Shown: positions 47,651 to 58,184, counted from the stretch's first letter. The stretch: 60,000 nt of DNA from Adiantum capillus-veneris (GCA_014529385.2 CM043965.1:18119912-18179911); one strand, 5' to 3'. Notes: generated from the sequence alone by a model not told the origin. Program-made: numbers and translations.

Positions 47651-48600
47651 AGAGTATGCTACTGTGCAACTTGACACATCTAATCCTAATGCTGGAGACC
47701 AGCTACGAAACCATGGGTGCAAGGCAATCAACTTATGGGTTGATGGCCATACTTACCCTGGCGATCCAATGACCAATGCATCACCACCTTTCCATAATGT
47801 CGCTGAGCTACTGCATTTCTAAAGCATATGTACAAATCTGACAAGAATTTTTCATATTGCCTATTAAGATTTGTCAAAGGGCTTGCTAAGAGGGACTACA
47901 AGCTAGATGATTAGGATGGCCTCATCGACTTGGGCATGGGGTGTATAGGTATCCAATTTCTTTATTGGGACATGATCTTATCTTTTCTAGTGCTTGAGAA
48001 CATGGAGAGCGATAAGAAAAAAGGAAAAGGCAAGCAAGAATCCCCCGTAATCTTTGTTGAGGAGAGAGATAGGGAGGTTGAACATATAAGTGAGCATGAA
48101 GAGGCCTCAATGAAACATGTGCTCCTACAGGACTTTGACCCGATGGATAACATAGATCAAGTACTAGATGAAGATGAGGTGATAGAGGAGGTTCTAAAAT
48201 TCCATCCACTCACTTTGCATGCAATGGTGATAAAGGGTTGTTAATTTCTTTTTGTCAAGGACATTTCAAAGACAGTTGGACTTTTGATAAGAAAAATTCT
48301 TAATTATTTCATGCTCTAGGATTTTGTATGGAGCTTTGTAAATTATGGGATTCATGCTCTTTTAATATTTTCGTATATCATGCAAAGCCACTATGATGGC
48401 TCTCCATTTCCTATTCTCCTTATTCATTGGTGGTGGGGAACAAGGTGATTTTCGTTTCCATGCAACAACGTTGTTCTTGTACTTTTTTCTTCACTCTCTA
48501 GGACTGTCTGTTCCTTTGTGGTTTGAGTGGTACTCTTCTTCCTCTTTTAAACTTTTCTTGGCATGTTCACTAAGGGTCTTTTCTTGTGTACCCTCTTTGT
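47644..48600 (+). pseudogene. Unrecognised degraded coding sequence
   Basis: One frame (47644-47822) reads EQEYATVQLDTSNPNAGDQL, then GCKAINLWVDGHTYPGDPMT and NVAELLHF before a stop. After a shift comes LAKRDYKLDD, a stop, and an open 104 residues (47930-48244), MGMGCIGIQFLYWDMI..LENMESDKKKGKGKQE, acidic at the end (DNIDQVLDEDEVIEEVLKF). Later frames give KDISKTVGLLIRKILNY and YGIHALLIFSYIMQSHYDGSPF. The composition is protein-like and codon breaks are few. I do not recognise the family; a non-LTR retrotransposon ORF1 or a captured host gene are options. Confidence 0.4.
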
Positions 48601-48956
48601 AAGAACTCTAATTATCTAGGAAAAAGGGGACACTTGGAAAAAGATTCAGAAGAATGTGTTGCAAACTTAGAACCCATAATGTGCATTGAGGGGTGTGTCT
48701 TGGACTAAAACATTTTTAAAATCCCTGTTGTGAGCTTCTTAATCTAGCACACATCTCAATCAAATCTTGACAAGCATTTATTCTTCAAAAAAACATTCGA
48801 TTAACTATAGTTTTTTTTCCACCCAAATCAGTATCTCGCCTAGTGCTGCATACCTCCATGCAAGATGGGAAGTTTTTTTAATATAGTTTTATTTTTTTCT
48901 CTTAGCTATGTACAAGTGATGGCTTATAGGGGGGTAATGAAAAGAATGCATCATAT
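48601..48956. other. No recognisable gene
   Basis: AT-rich flank of the gypsy pol remnant. The 3' LTR of that element would be expected here on the minus strand, but no copy exists in the window for comparison. Confidence 0.35.
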
Positions 48957-51641
48957 ATCCCTCCCCCTGATACCTACAGACTCTAGCCTATGTACCAATA
49001 TGAATGGTCATCTGCCAAGCATAGACTAGTGTCAGCACACCCCTCAATCTAGGGCTCCAACCTATAATTGTAGCGTTTAATCCTCCATCCAATTATGAAC
49101 ATTTGTACTACCACAAAAGGCCCTTCCCATTTCAGAAAAAACTTACCATCCTTCCTATGGTCAATTCGGTTGTCATATTGCAGCACAAGAGAACCCTCTT
49201 TGATGCCCTTCTTTATCACTTGGTTGTTGAACTTTCTTCATCACTTTTTTGCATGTGCAACATAGTGTTGAATTGCTGATTCTCTGTCTAGTTCTAACCA
49301 CTCCAAGTCAATGATTTGTTTCTCCACCTTATTCTTTTGATCATCCTCATGGTAGGCCTTTAAAACTCACAGACTTTCCAATTCTACCTATATGGGCAAA
49401 AGAGCCTCATGTCCATACACTAAGTGAGAAGGAGTAAACCCCAAAGATGTCTTGAAGGATGTCCCATAATCCCAGAGTGGTGCATCTAAGTGTTATTCCC
49501 AAGCCTTTGGGTGAGTAGAGTGCATACGCTTAATCTTCAACTTCTCCATTAACTCTCCTACTAGGTATGCTTGAAAACCAGGTCCTCTGTTAGATAAGAT
49601 CTTCAAAGACGTACCAACCCTAACAAAAATGCACTAAAAAATGAAGTCCCCCACATCTTTAGTAGTAATCCTTCTAGTGGAGCGTGCCTTAGCCCATCTT
49701 GTCATGTAGTCTACCCCATGATGACATACTCCTTTTTGGCATGGGTGCATGGTAGTGGACCTATTGCGTCAATGCCCTGCTTCTAAAATGGTCCATAAGT
49801 AGTGATGGGATTGTGTTTCTCATATGCTAGTCTCCTAGGTCAAGCCTTTTGAAAGACCTCAGAAGTGTGGCACTAGTGTTGCAAATGTCAATGTAGAATT
49901 GGAAAAAGAACCCCCATCTTGGAGATTCGAGAATCTTCCTACTAGTGATTTCTTAAGCAAATTGCCCACCACAAACTCCCTCAAGACAACTGCTTAGAAT
50001 CCCTTTGCTCTCTTTGGTAGAAGGCAATTTTATGAATAGTGCATCCTTCCCTTTGCAGTACAAATCTTCATTCACTATACAGTACTTGGTGGCCTTTATG
50101 ACCAACCATCTCCGTTCATTGAGACATGTGTGGTGGAGCCTCACAATGCTCCAAGAAGGAGATAACATCTTGCAGCTCCTCCTTGACCGTGTTTGGTCCT
50201 ACCATAGCATTCTGCAACTCCTCTATAGCTATAGAGCATCTTCTTCCTTGTTCTTATCTCTTGATACAAAGTGAACTTGCACACTCTTGAAATTTCTCAT
50301 CCAAGACTTGGCTTCCCTCATTTTGGTAGCTAGTTTATAATTCTAACAAGCCCATACCCCTATTATTTGTTTCACTATAACCATCGAATCACCAAAAACA
50401 TTGAACGTGGTGATTCTATTAGAGAGGCACCACTGCAAAGGATGAGAGGATGGTACTCCGCCTTATTATTGGAATGAACATCCTCCAATTAAAAACCATT
50501 GCAGAAGATCCTTTCTCCCAAAGGATTCATCACAACAATTCTTGCTGATGCTCTATCTTTTACCCAAAGGATTCATCACACCAATTCTTGTTGATGCTCT
50601 ATAGGGACCATTAAAGTACAAACTGTGAGCCTATGATAGAAGCTCAGGCTCAGGCAGGGGTGGGACCTTGCTAGGCTACACCTTCTCTAGTTTCTCATAG
50701 AATTTCTATGTTAGGACATCTACTAGGCATGCTATAGTAGTCCATTCCACTTGTAATGTGTAGACAGATTCCTATAATTACACCACCCATTTTGCTATCC
50801 TTGGGGATAGCTCCATGTGCTAAAAAGCATATGGGAAAACATTTTTTGTGGTAAGCCCAGAAAACCTTTTAAGTAACAAGTAGGCCCTAAAAATTTTCAC
50901 CACAAATTTAAAGGCCGAGAGTAATTGTTATGTAGAGGAGAAACCCCTCTTGGTTGTAGTCATAGTCCTACTTGCAAAATACACAGGTATCATTCAAAGT
51001 GTCTTTGGATCCTTTTGCATCAAGACTGCCCCCAATGCTTCACACCCAAGGCTAGGGTTGATGTAGAAGATTTCCTCCCAACAAGACTGAAAGAAAATTA
51101 GTAAAGAGCCCAAAATTCCATTCACTTCTTCAAAGCACCTCTCACTACTCTCATTACATGCCAAGGTTGCTTGCTTTGTGAACTAATGTAGTTGATAGAT
51201 TGCCTATGAGAAGAGGTGAATAAAGCGACTCAAATAGTGTATTGTTTGAAAAAATGATACCAATTTCTTCATGCTTGAAGGTGAAGGCAGAGCAAGGAGT
51301 GACTTCACTTGCTACATTGGATTCTCTGATATGTCACTTATTCTTGTTCAATTTCTCACCCAATTGAACCAATCGTGTAAATCCTTCATCCACCTTGCTC
51401 AAGTGTAATGCCTTAGAGCTCTGGATGCAAAAATCATCAACTAAAACTCTTATGGACTTACCAAAATATTGTTGGAAAACCAAATGCATGAATCATTGAA
51501 AGGTAGTTGGGACATTTTTCGGCCAAATGGTATAACCCTATATGGAAAACACCCCCAAGGTGTAATGGAAGTCATCTATCTCTAATCTTCATCTACAATC
51601 CTTATCTAAAAATATTGTGAGTACCCGTCACACACAATATA
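48957..51641 (-). pseudogene. Ty3/gypsy pol remnant (RT, RNase H, integrase) cut by a CACTA element
   Basis: From the right edge the minus strand reads VCDGYSQYF (RT motif A, directly at the insertion), then MTSITPWGCFPYRVIPFG, LVDDFCIQSSKALHLSKVDE (catalytic V-D-D) and a decayed RNase H. The integrase zinc region (50168-49953) has YCIVNEDLYCKGKDALFIKL and CLEGVCGGQF. The core has QGIDAIGPLPCTH..KKEYVIMG, and ILSNRGPGFQAYL, where the second catalytic Asp is Asn. A purine tract AGGGGGAGGGAT (minus, about 48957-48972) ends it. Many stops. The N-terminal RT half would lie beyond the CACTA element, outside the window. Confidence 0.75.
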
Positions 51642-51770
51642 CACTACAAGAGGCTATTCATATTAGCGACGCTCACACAGCGACGCTCAACAAAAAAAAT
51701 GCTATCGTCGCTATCAGTGTCGCTATGAGCGTCGCAAATTTACAAGTAAATTTGCGACGCTCATAGCGAC
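51642..51770 (+). repeat. CACTA terminus, subterminal repeats and hairpin (outer copy)
   Basis: GCGACGCTCA occurs directly at 51666 and 51680, and inverted copies follow. Positions 51719-51742 and 51747-51770 are a perfect 24-bp inverted repeat with a 4-base loop. A second palindrome, aaaaactcagatct/agatctgagttttt, follows near 51805-51835. Confidence 0.9.
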
Positions 51771-51862
51771 GCCGACTGGGCTAAAAAAATAACAGAGAGC
51801 GCCCAAAAACTCAGATCTCAGATCTGAGTTTTTCGGCGCCCTCAAGCAAGGAGCAGGTAACG

Positions 51863-51869
<7 letters not shown>

Positions 51870-51909
<40 letters not shown>

Positions 51910-52037
51910 CTCCACACACACACACACACGAGAAGAGGAAGGAGAGCCAGGTATGCTCCTTCCCTCTCCTCACTCTCATGTTCCCTTCCCCTCTTTCTCT
52001 CTCCCTCTCTCTCTCTCTCTCACACACACATAGTGTT

Positions 52038-52097
<60 letters not shown>

Positions 52098-52320
52098 AAC
52101 ATAAACAAAAACGCACACACACATACATAAACAAAGAATGCACACACACATTGAGAGAGGAAAAGAGAGAGAGAGCATGCATAAACAACAAACGCACACA
52201 TTGAGAGAGAACATGCATAAACAAAAAACGCACATATTGAGAGAGGAAAAGAGAGAGAAAACATGCATAAACAAAAAAACGCACACACATTGAGAGAGAA
52301 ACAGAGAGAAACTAATTTAA
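51870..52320. repeat. Microsatellites and 'cacattgagagag..catgcataaac' tandem units
   Basis: (CT)n at 51870-51904, (CA)n at 51914-51929, and (GA)n at 52039-52093. Then about four variable units (37-53 bp) hold attgagagag, an optional aaaagagagag, catgcataaac and aaaacgcacac. Open frames here (Leu/Ser-, Cys/Val- or Arg/Glu-rich) are repeat artefacts. Confidence 0.85.
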
Positions 52321-52362
52321 CGTCGTAGGAAACTAATTAAAATTAAAAGACCTAAAGATCTA

Positions 52363-52435
52363 TCCGACGAGGAGTTGAACTCAAGACCTATTATTCAAGA
52401 GGGAAATGGCATAACCAATCTATCATACTTGGCAT
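52363..52435 (-). repeat. tRNA-like segment inside the CACTA element (outer copy)
   Basis: The minus strand reads TATGATAGATTGGTTATGCC (A-box-like), then about 30 bases on GAGTTCAACTCC (B-box-like, with pairing flanks). The spacing fits a tRNA gene, but the acceptor and anticodon stems are poor. It is a tRNA relic or polymerase III promoter-like segment, also present at 58469-58541. Confidence 0.45.
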
Positions 52436-52668
52436 GGGTGATAGGAAGGTTATACCATTTATCTGTTTTTATTGGCACACACATCCACACACGCGCACAC
52501 ACACAAGAAGAAGAGAGTTATAACGTCGTAGGAAACTATCCTAAAAGACGTTAAAGATTAGGTTAGATGTAGACTTACACTAAATTAGATTTAGGTTTAT
52601 TTAAGTTAAATTAGATTAGATTTAGGTTTATTTTTAAATAGATTTACGTTATATTAGATGAGATTTAG

Positions 52669-53031
52669 GTCTCCATAGACTGCGATGCCTGCATGAAGCG
52701 GGTGAAGAAAGCCCTCAATGGAATATAGGGTATTGCTGTCTTCACTCATGGTGGGCTCCGTCAATCCAAAAGTACTGGTGAAATGTCTTCAGAAGATAGG
52801 GAAGAAGGAGGATCTTCACGGCGGCAAGAGTCACTACATCCCCGACACAATGACCATCTAGACAACCTCTAGTCATTCAACAGCAACTTCAAAGTTAGTA
52901 ACAAGAGCAAGAACGGTCTAAAGGGCCAATTGCTGTCGTCAGATGTGGATGGAGATGAGGCAGCGTCACCGCCGGAAGTTAACTCTCACATCTTTAGTGA
53001 TGAGAATGCCAACTCTTGCCGAGTTATGTGA
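52669..53031 (+). pseudogene. Captured HIPP gene fragment (HMA domain and CaaX end), outer copy
   Basis: HIPPs are land-plant proteins with a heavy-metal-associated (HMA) domain and a farnesylated C-terminus. Right after a tttag acceptor-like site comes VSIDCDACMKRVKKALNGI, the HMA start with its metal-binding Cys-x-x-Cys. A stop follows and about ten residues are missing. In the next frame GSVNPKVLVKCLQKIGKKED is the end of the HMA domain. Back in the first frame the sequence ends EVNSHIFSDENANSCRVM and a stop (53029-53031), a CaaX-like C-terminus as in HIPPs. The fragment lies upstream of the transposase in transposase orientation. It cannot give an HIPP because of the stop, the deletion and two frame changes. 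Confidence 0.8.
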
Positions 53032-53339
53032 AAAATTATGTGTTAAATCAGTTTTAAGGTTGTTATAATCCCTGTTAGTTTAGTTCTTTGTTTTTAATAT
53101 AACATAATTTACGTTAGATTTAGATTTATGTTATATTAGATTAGACTTAGGTTTATTTAGGTTTACCCACACACACACACACACACACACAAGAAGAAGC
53201 AGAGTTTTAACGTCGTAGGAAACTATCCCAAAAGACGTTAAAGATTAGGTTAGATGTAGACTTACGTAAAATTAGATTTAGGTTTATTTTTAGTTAGATT
53301 TATGTTTATTTAGATTTACGCTTATTTACGTTAGATCGA

Positions 53340-53623
53340 GTCCACGCAAGAATTACTTACGGTTTAGGGTTTAGAGTTAGACGAACAGTGAAAAGATCTA
53401 CTGTGAAAAGATGTTAAGATGCTGTGAAGTGCTACAGCTAGAGAAGAGGCAAAGGGGTTTTGTCCACTACATGCAGTATCATGTAGACGTGGGTGTGTAG
53501 ATTTCTTGTACCCACAAATATAGGTATTGACCAATAAAGACGAGATTATAACCCGGTGGTTCTGATCTCCGTGCACCTCTAGACCGAGGTGTGCGGGGAT
53601 TGGACATGACTAGAGAATGTGAG

Positions 53624-53683
<60 letters not shown>

Positions 53684-53745
53684 GACGAAGAATGCCAATA
53701 GAATATTAAATTTGTTGTCTAGGTTATAAGTTTTTTATCCTCATT
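53340..53745 (+). promoter_or_regulatory. Upstream region of the transposase gene
   Basis: It contains a telomere-like box 'ggtttagggtttag' at about 53359-53372 and a (GA)n tract at 53625-53680. It repeats the 'acgtcgtaggaaactat' block also at 52318 and 52521. It is nearly identical in the second copy (59440-59860). A promoter role is inferred from position only. Confidence 0.3.
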
Positions 53746-56700
53746 ATGAGTAGTGACGAGGATGTGGGACCGTCCAACCAAAACACCTATCTCTCAACGA
53801 GGGTCTTATGTCCTTGTAATCAATGCAAGCATGATGTGCGACGGACAAGATGTGTTTCTTTGCAGCACGTTCGTGAATTTGGCGAGTTCGATCCATCTAT
53901 TATAGATCGAGTTGTTGCCAATTATAACTCGTCGGACTCTGACGCTGGCCAACAAGCAGCAATCTTGCAACCCAATAGACGTGTTCGTAGGCGCTTTGGT
54001 CAAGCAGCATATGTGAGGCCACAAGATGTAGCCTCTGACAGCTCGGGGGATGATCATGCAGAGCACATTCCCAACGAGGCAATGTTTGAGCCCGAGATTG
54101 ATGAAATGATCGAGACGATCATGGATTCAGAAAGGCTTATCTATGATGATATGAAAAGTGAAGCGGATACGCCATTGTATAATGGAGCACGTATGTCTAG
54201 ATTGAAAGCACTCCTGGTTCTTCTCAAATGGAGTGACACTAGTGTCACGACGCTTTTCAGGTGATCTATTACAATTAGTTTACTTTAATAAAACTCTAAA
54301 TGTATAATGATCTGATAGATTTTTACACGACTGTATCGTATTTTTATGTTGTGTAGATTGCTTAAAGAGCACATACTACCAGCTGACAATGTGATGCCAG
54401 ATTCCCGAGATGAAGCAAGAAAGATTTTCGGAAACTTGGGGATGGATTACAATTCTATCCACGCTTGTCCTAATGACTGCATTCTTTTCAGAGGGGAATA
54501 CATAGACATGGAGAAGTGTCCGAAATGTGATTCCGAAAGATATCGAGTAGATCTCCACGGGACAAAAATTCCACAAAAGGTTTTGCGACATTTTCCTCTG
54601 CTTCCTTGCATCAAGAATTTCTTCGAATGTAAGTCCATGGCCGCCCTAGAATCATGGCATGAGGAGAATAAATCTTCGGATGGTGTGCTACGAATTCTTG
54701 CAGATTGCGCAGCCTGGAAACATTTAGATGGAACATGGTCGGATTTTGCCAGGGAAGCTCGAAATTTGCGCTTAGGCCTGGCTATGGATGGCGTAAATCC
54801 ATTTGTTCAAAGATCAACATCTTACAGTGTATGGCCCGTTGTCATCGTCAACTACAACATTCCCCCGTGGTTGACTACGAAGAAGGGGCACCTATGGCTA
54901 AGCTTGATTGTGCCAGGGCGATATAAAGTGGGGAATATGGATGTGTATCTTCGTCCACTATTGGAAGAGCTACAACAATTGTGGATTGGCATAGAGGTGG
55001 TGGATATGAGCCGACACACAGGACGACGGAATGCTTTGATCAAAGGCATTCTAATGTGGACCATGCATGACTATCCCGGGCTAACAGAATGCTCAGGTGA
55101 TCTATTGACACTCCTCACTCAGACACTGTAAATCTTGTTTTTTCCCATAGTTGATCTATTATCATGTGTATACATGCAGGGCTTCAAACAAGAGGATACA
55201 GAGCAGGTGTCACATGTGGACCTAGACTGAATGCTCGTAGGGCGCCCTCAGTGAAGAAGCAAATCTACGAAGGTCATCAAGCGTATCTTCCAGAGAATCA
55301 TGTGTTACACGACGACTTTTTGGGAAGAGAGGCACCAAGGATGTCTGCACAAGCATGGTTAGAGCAGAAGGAGATGTGCGATGGCGGATTGCCTCCAGGG
55401 ATGAAGAGACTATCTCTATGGTATGAGTTACCATACTGGCCGCGACTCATGATCAATCACTTGCCCGATCCAATGCACATATTCAAGAATGTGGGTAATC
55501 TACTATGGGACCATCTGACCGGCAAGAAAGATACTTTGGGAGCCAGAGTTGACCTTAGAAATGTGGATCGTATGGAGCAATATTGGCTGCAAACAGCGTC
55601 TGATGGATCGATAAAACTCCCTAAAGCGCATATCTAGTATTGTCATGTGCAATCTCGGTGTTGAGAAGAAGATGACGGAAGATCTAAAGGCTAAAATCAA
55701 CAGATTTTGCATGCTTCACAATCCAGTGATGCAAAAGTGGATTTCACAATATGAGGATGCAAAGCAAGAGCGACAAAGGGCACGAATCGAGTGGAGACGG
55801 GGAAGACGACCACCGATGCACTATCCGACGGTTCTGGAGAGCCTACCAACCTTCATGAGCTTAAGATGGTTGCAGAACCAATTGAAAAGCACAGAACAAT
55901 GCGGTGACGAAGTGACTGAGGAAGAGTGGGAGTACTCTCGGGGTTGCGCAACCAAGGTAAGTTTGCAATGTACGACTAGCTAGTGACTTTATTTCTAAAC
56001 GTTTGAACAGCCACTCATAATCTTTGTTCGTTGTAGTATAAGTCATACACAGCAGCATGGTGTAAAGGTCGACTTTTTAGGGTGGAACGAATCGACAAAA
56101 AGCGTTTTACTCAAGATTGTGGAATCATGGCAAAATTTGAACAGTCTAGTCGACGACGTTCCTCTGATGCAGATCCTGTGGTGGTGGAACTCACTTACTT
56201 CGGCACGCTGCAAGAGATTTTGAGGATCGATTACAGAGGATTTTTTGTCGACTTGTTCGACGTGCAATGGTTCAAGATAATCATGGAGGGTCGCAACGCT
56301 ACTATGCGTAGAGGAGAGTCTGGTTTTCTTGAGGTGGATTCTACTAAGAAATGGATTGACCTAAGAGACACTTTCGTACTACCCGAGCATTGTGAACAAG
56401 TATGTAAATAGTTAACATCCCCCTTTTACAAGTTATGTGCTTGAAAGCTCTCATGTAAGTTATGTGGCTCTGGCAGGTAATATTTCATCCTACAAAGTCT
56501 ACATCAAACTGGTGGTACGTCATAGAGGTAGCCCCTCGTAGTGCAAGGACATATGAAGGCTACCATGTGCCAATCACAACGGCATCAATGGAGGAGATCA
56601 GAGAAGATGCTCAATCAGAAGCCGTTGCGGTGGTGCCAGACGAGCATCAAGATGCTACTACTCTATATGGGGTGCATGCAGAGGAGCTACAAAATGAAAC

Positions 56701-56785
56701 AGAGGATATGTGTTTAAACGGAGAGCTCTATATAGATATAGGAAGTTATGCTGAGTTATGCGAGGATGAGAGAGAGATCTCTTAA
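53746..56785 (+). CDS. TNP2-type CACTA transposase, six exons, DUF4218 region missing
   Basis: Exons by reading frame and GT-AG sites: 53746-54260, 54357-55096, 55180-55637, 55645-55956, 56037-56399, 56477-56785; the introns are 76-96 bp. Exon 1 (MSSDEDVGPS) has CPCNQCKHDVRRTR, like the transposase-associated domain (PF13963). Exons 2-3 carry the Transposase_21 core (PF02992): NSIHACPNDCILFRGEY, MEKCPKCDSERYR, VLRHFPLLPCIKNFF, LADCAAWKHLDG, LRLGLAMDGVNPF, LWLSLIVPGRYKVGNMDVYL, GLQTRGYRAGVTCGPRLNAR and INHLPDPMHIFKNVGNLLWD. A TAG (55635) ends exon 3 after LPKAHI, and DUF4218 appears deleted before exon 4. Exons 4-6 hold the DUF4216-like end (WCKGRLFRVERIDKKRF, VELTYFGTLQEIL, WWYVIEVAPRS). Without the deletion it would be a normal TNP2; as it stands it is probably inactive. 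Confidence 0.85.
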
Positions 56786-57057
56786 AGCCACAAATATTGT
56801 ATTTGAACAATTTTGCTCCGTGTTGTAAAAGCTCTGGCTCTCTAAGTACCTTCCATGGTGTATAACGCTCTTTTCTACTCGCGCTCACATCTTTTGATTG
56901 AAAATTCTGAGTTTTCGACTTGCCTCTTCTATCACTCAATTCATTGCGTCATTGTATTTATATGCGCCATTACGTCATTGTATTTAATGGTCTTTGCGTC
57001 ATTGTCTACTCTATTCATTCAATATTAAGTTTAAATATTCGTGTGTTTAATGCAGGT
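56786..57057. other. Intergenic region between the two CACTA genes
   Basis: AT-rich with a short repeat 'gcgtcattgtattta' (56946, 56972). It ends with an acceptor-like 'tttaatgcag' just before ATG 57058. Confidence 0.5.
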
Positions 57058-57742
57058 ATGGATGATGAGGAGTTTCTTTCTTCTTTGTCACCGCAGCAGA
57101 GACAGTGGTACGTGGAGCGTCATCGCTCTGGCGCATCATCGCGCGTTCCTACTCCATCCGCATCTCCCTCTCTTTCGGAGCATTCGGCGCGCTCCGAAGC
57201 TTCGGCGTCGACGAGACGAGCTTCACACTCGTCTAGACACCGGCGCTCTAGTGGTGGCAGTGGCGGTTGTTGTGGGGATTCCACAACCGATGCCTCCACA
57301 CCGCCTCATGTTCGATGAGGCTCTTTACCATCCCCTTCTTTGCCCGCCCCCACACCAGCCACAGCATCGCCATCTACGCCAGGTTTTGGACGACTGACTG
57401 TTCCTAGAAGCTACACACCTCTACCTACTCCGCCAGGAGCCACCCCACTCGACACTCCTCGCTTCGGGGCCCAGACGCCGATGGAGACACCTGACGTCCG
57501 TACCCCCATCGACACGTAGCTAGAGACCCCTGCCGGGACACCCAGGTTCACGCGTCACCGGCCAGAGGGCATGTCTTACTCCATCGACTTCAGCGACGGC
57601 ATCATCATGGATGATGACGGCAAGAAGGTGATCTCGCGCATGCGTGGTCTTTGCTCTCAGCTGTTTAGACACTACTTACTAAACAAATGGAGTGAAGTAC
57701 CAAGTGATTTAAAAAACAGATTCATCAGCATACTTCATGATG
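57058..57742 (+). pseudogene. TNPA-like (Ptta/En/Spm) gene, 5' part, interrupted
   Basis: It starts MDDEEFLSSLSPQQRQWYVE. A Ser/Arg-rich segment follows, then after a frameshift near 57300 a Pro/Thr-rich linker (SYTPLPTPPGATPLDTPRFG) with one stop. Then comes DGIIMDDDGKKVISRMRGLC and FRHYLLNKWSEVPSDLKNRF, which resembles the start of the plant transposase Ptta/En/Spm domain (PF03004). The reading frame is cut at 57743 by the second CACTA copy. Such proteins bind CACTA subterminal repeats. Confidence 0.6.
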
Positions 57743-57864
57743 CACTACAAGAGGCTATTCATATTAGCGACGCTCACATAGCGACGCTCAAAAAAAAAAT
57801 TCCCGGCGTCGCTATGAGCGTCGCAAATTTCTTTGTAAATTTGCGACGCTCATAGCGACGCCGG
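57743..57864 (+). repeat. CACTA terminus, subterminal repeats and hairpin (inner copy)
   Basis: GCGACGCTCA repeats lie at 57767 and 57781. Positions 57803-57830 and 57837-57864 form a perfect 28-bp inverted repeat with a 6-base loop; this is longer than the 24-bp arms of the outer copy. Confidence 0.9.
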
Positions 57865-57954
57865 CTGGGCTAAAAAAATAACCGAGCGCGACCAAAAACT
57901 CAGATCTCATATCTGAGTTTTTCGGCGCCCTCAAGCAAGGAGCAGGTAACGCTA

Positions 57955-57991
<37 letters not shown>

Positions 57992-58128
57992 CTTCTCCAC
58001 ACACACACACACACACACACGAAGAGAGGAAGGAGAGCCAGGTATGCTCCTTCCCTCTCCTCATTCTCATGTTCCCTTCCCCTCTTTCTCTCTTCCTCTC
58101 TCTCTCTCTCACACACACACATAGTGTT

Positions 58129-58184
<56 letters not shown>

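Larger units (their letters stand above)
51642..57742 (+). mobile_element. CACTA (En/Spm) transposon, outer copy, left part
   Basis: It begins CACTACAAGAGGCTATTC, the canonical CACTA terminus, followed by GCGACGCTCA subterminal repeats and a perfect hairpin. It contains a tRNA-like segment, a captured HIPP fragment, a TNP2-type transposase gene and the start of a TNPA-like gene. At 57743 a second copy of the same family interrupts it; its own right end is outside the window. CACTA elements move by cut-and-paste using TNP2, with a second protein binding subterminal repeats. It lies in the RT of an old gypsy element. Confidence 0.88.

Noticed and set aside
51723-52290. Long minus-strand open frames rich in Leu/Ser, Cys/Val or Arg/Glu
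   Set aside because: They arise from (CT)n, (CA)n and (GA)n tracts, which are open in several frames; the same artefact recurs at 57812-58396, 2352-2699, 5058-5490, 41494-41709, 45173-45460 and 47097-47480.
53359-53372. Telomere-type repeat ggtttagggtttag
   Set aside because: Only two units, inside a CACTA element and repeated in the nested copy; not a telomeric or interstitial telomere array. At most a telo-box.
53364-53576. Minus-strand 70-residue frame repeated at 59455-59673
   Set aside because: Conserved only because the two CACTA copies are nearly identical; antisense to the transposase upstream region, with no recognisable motif.
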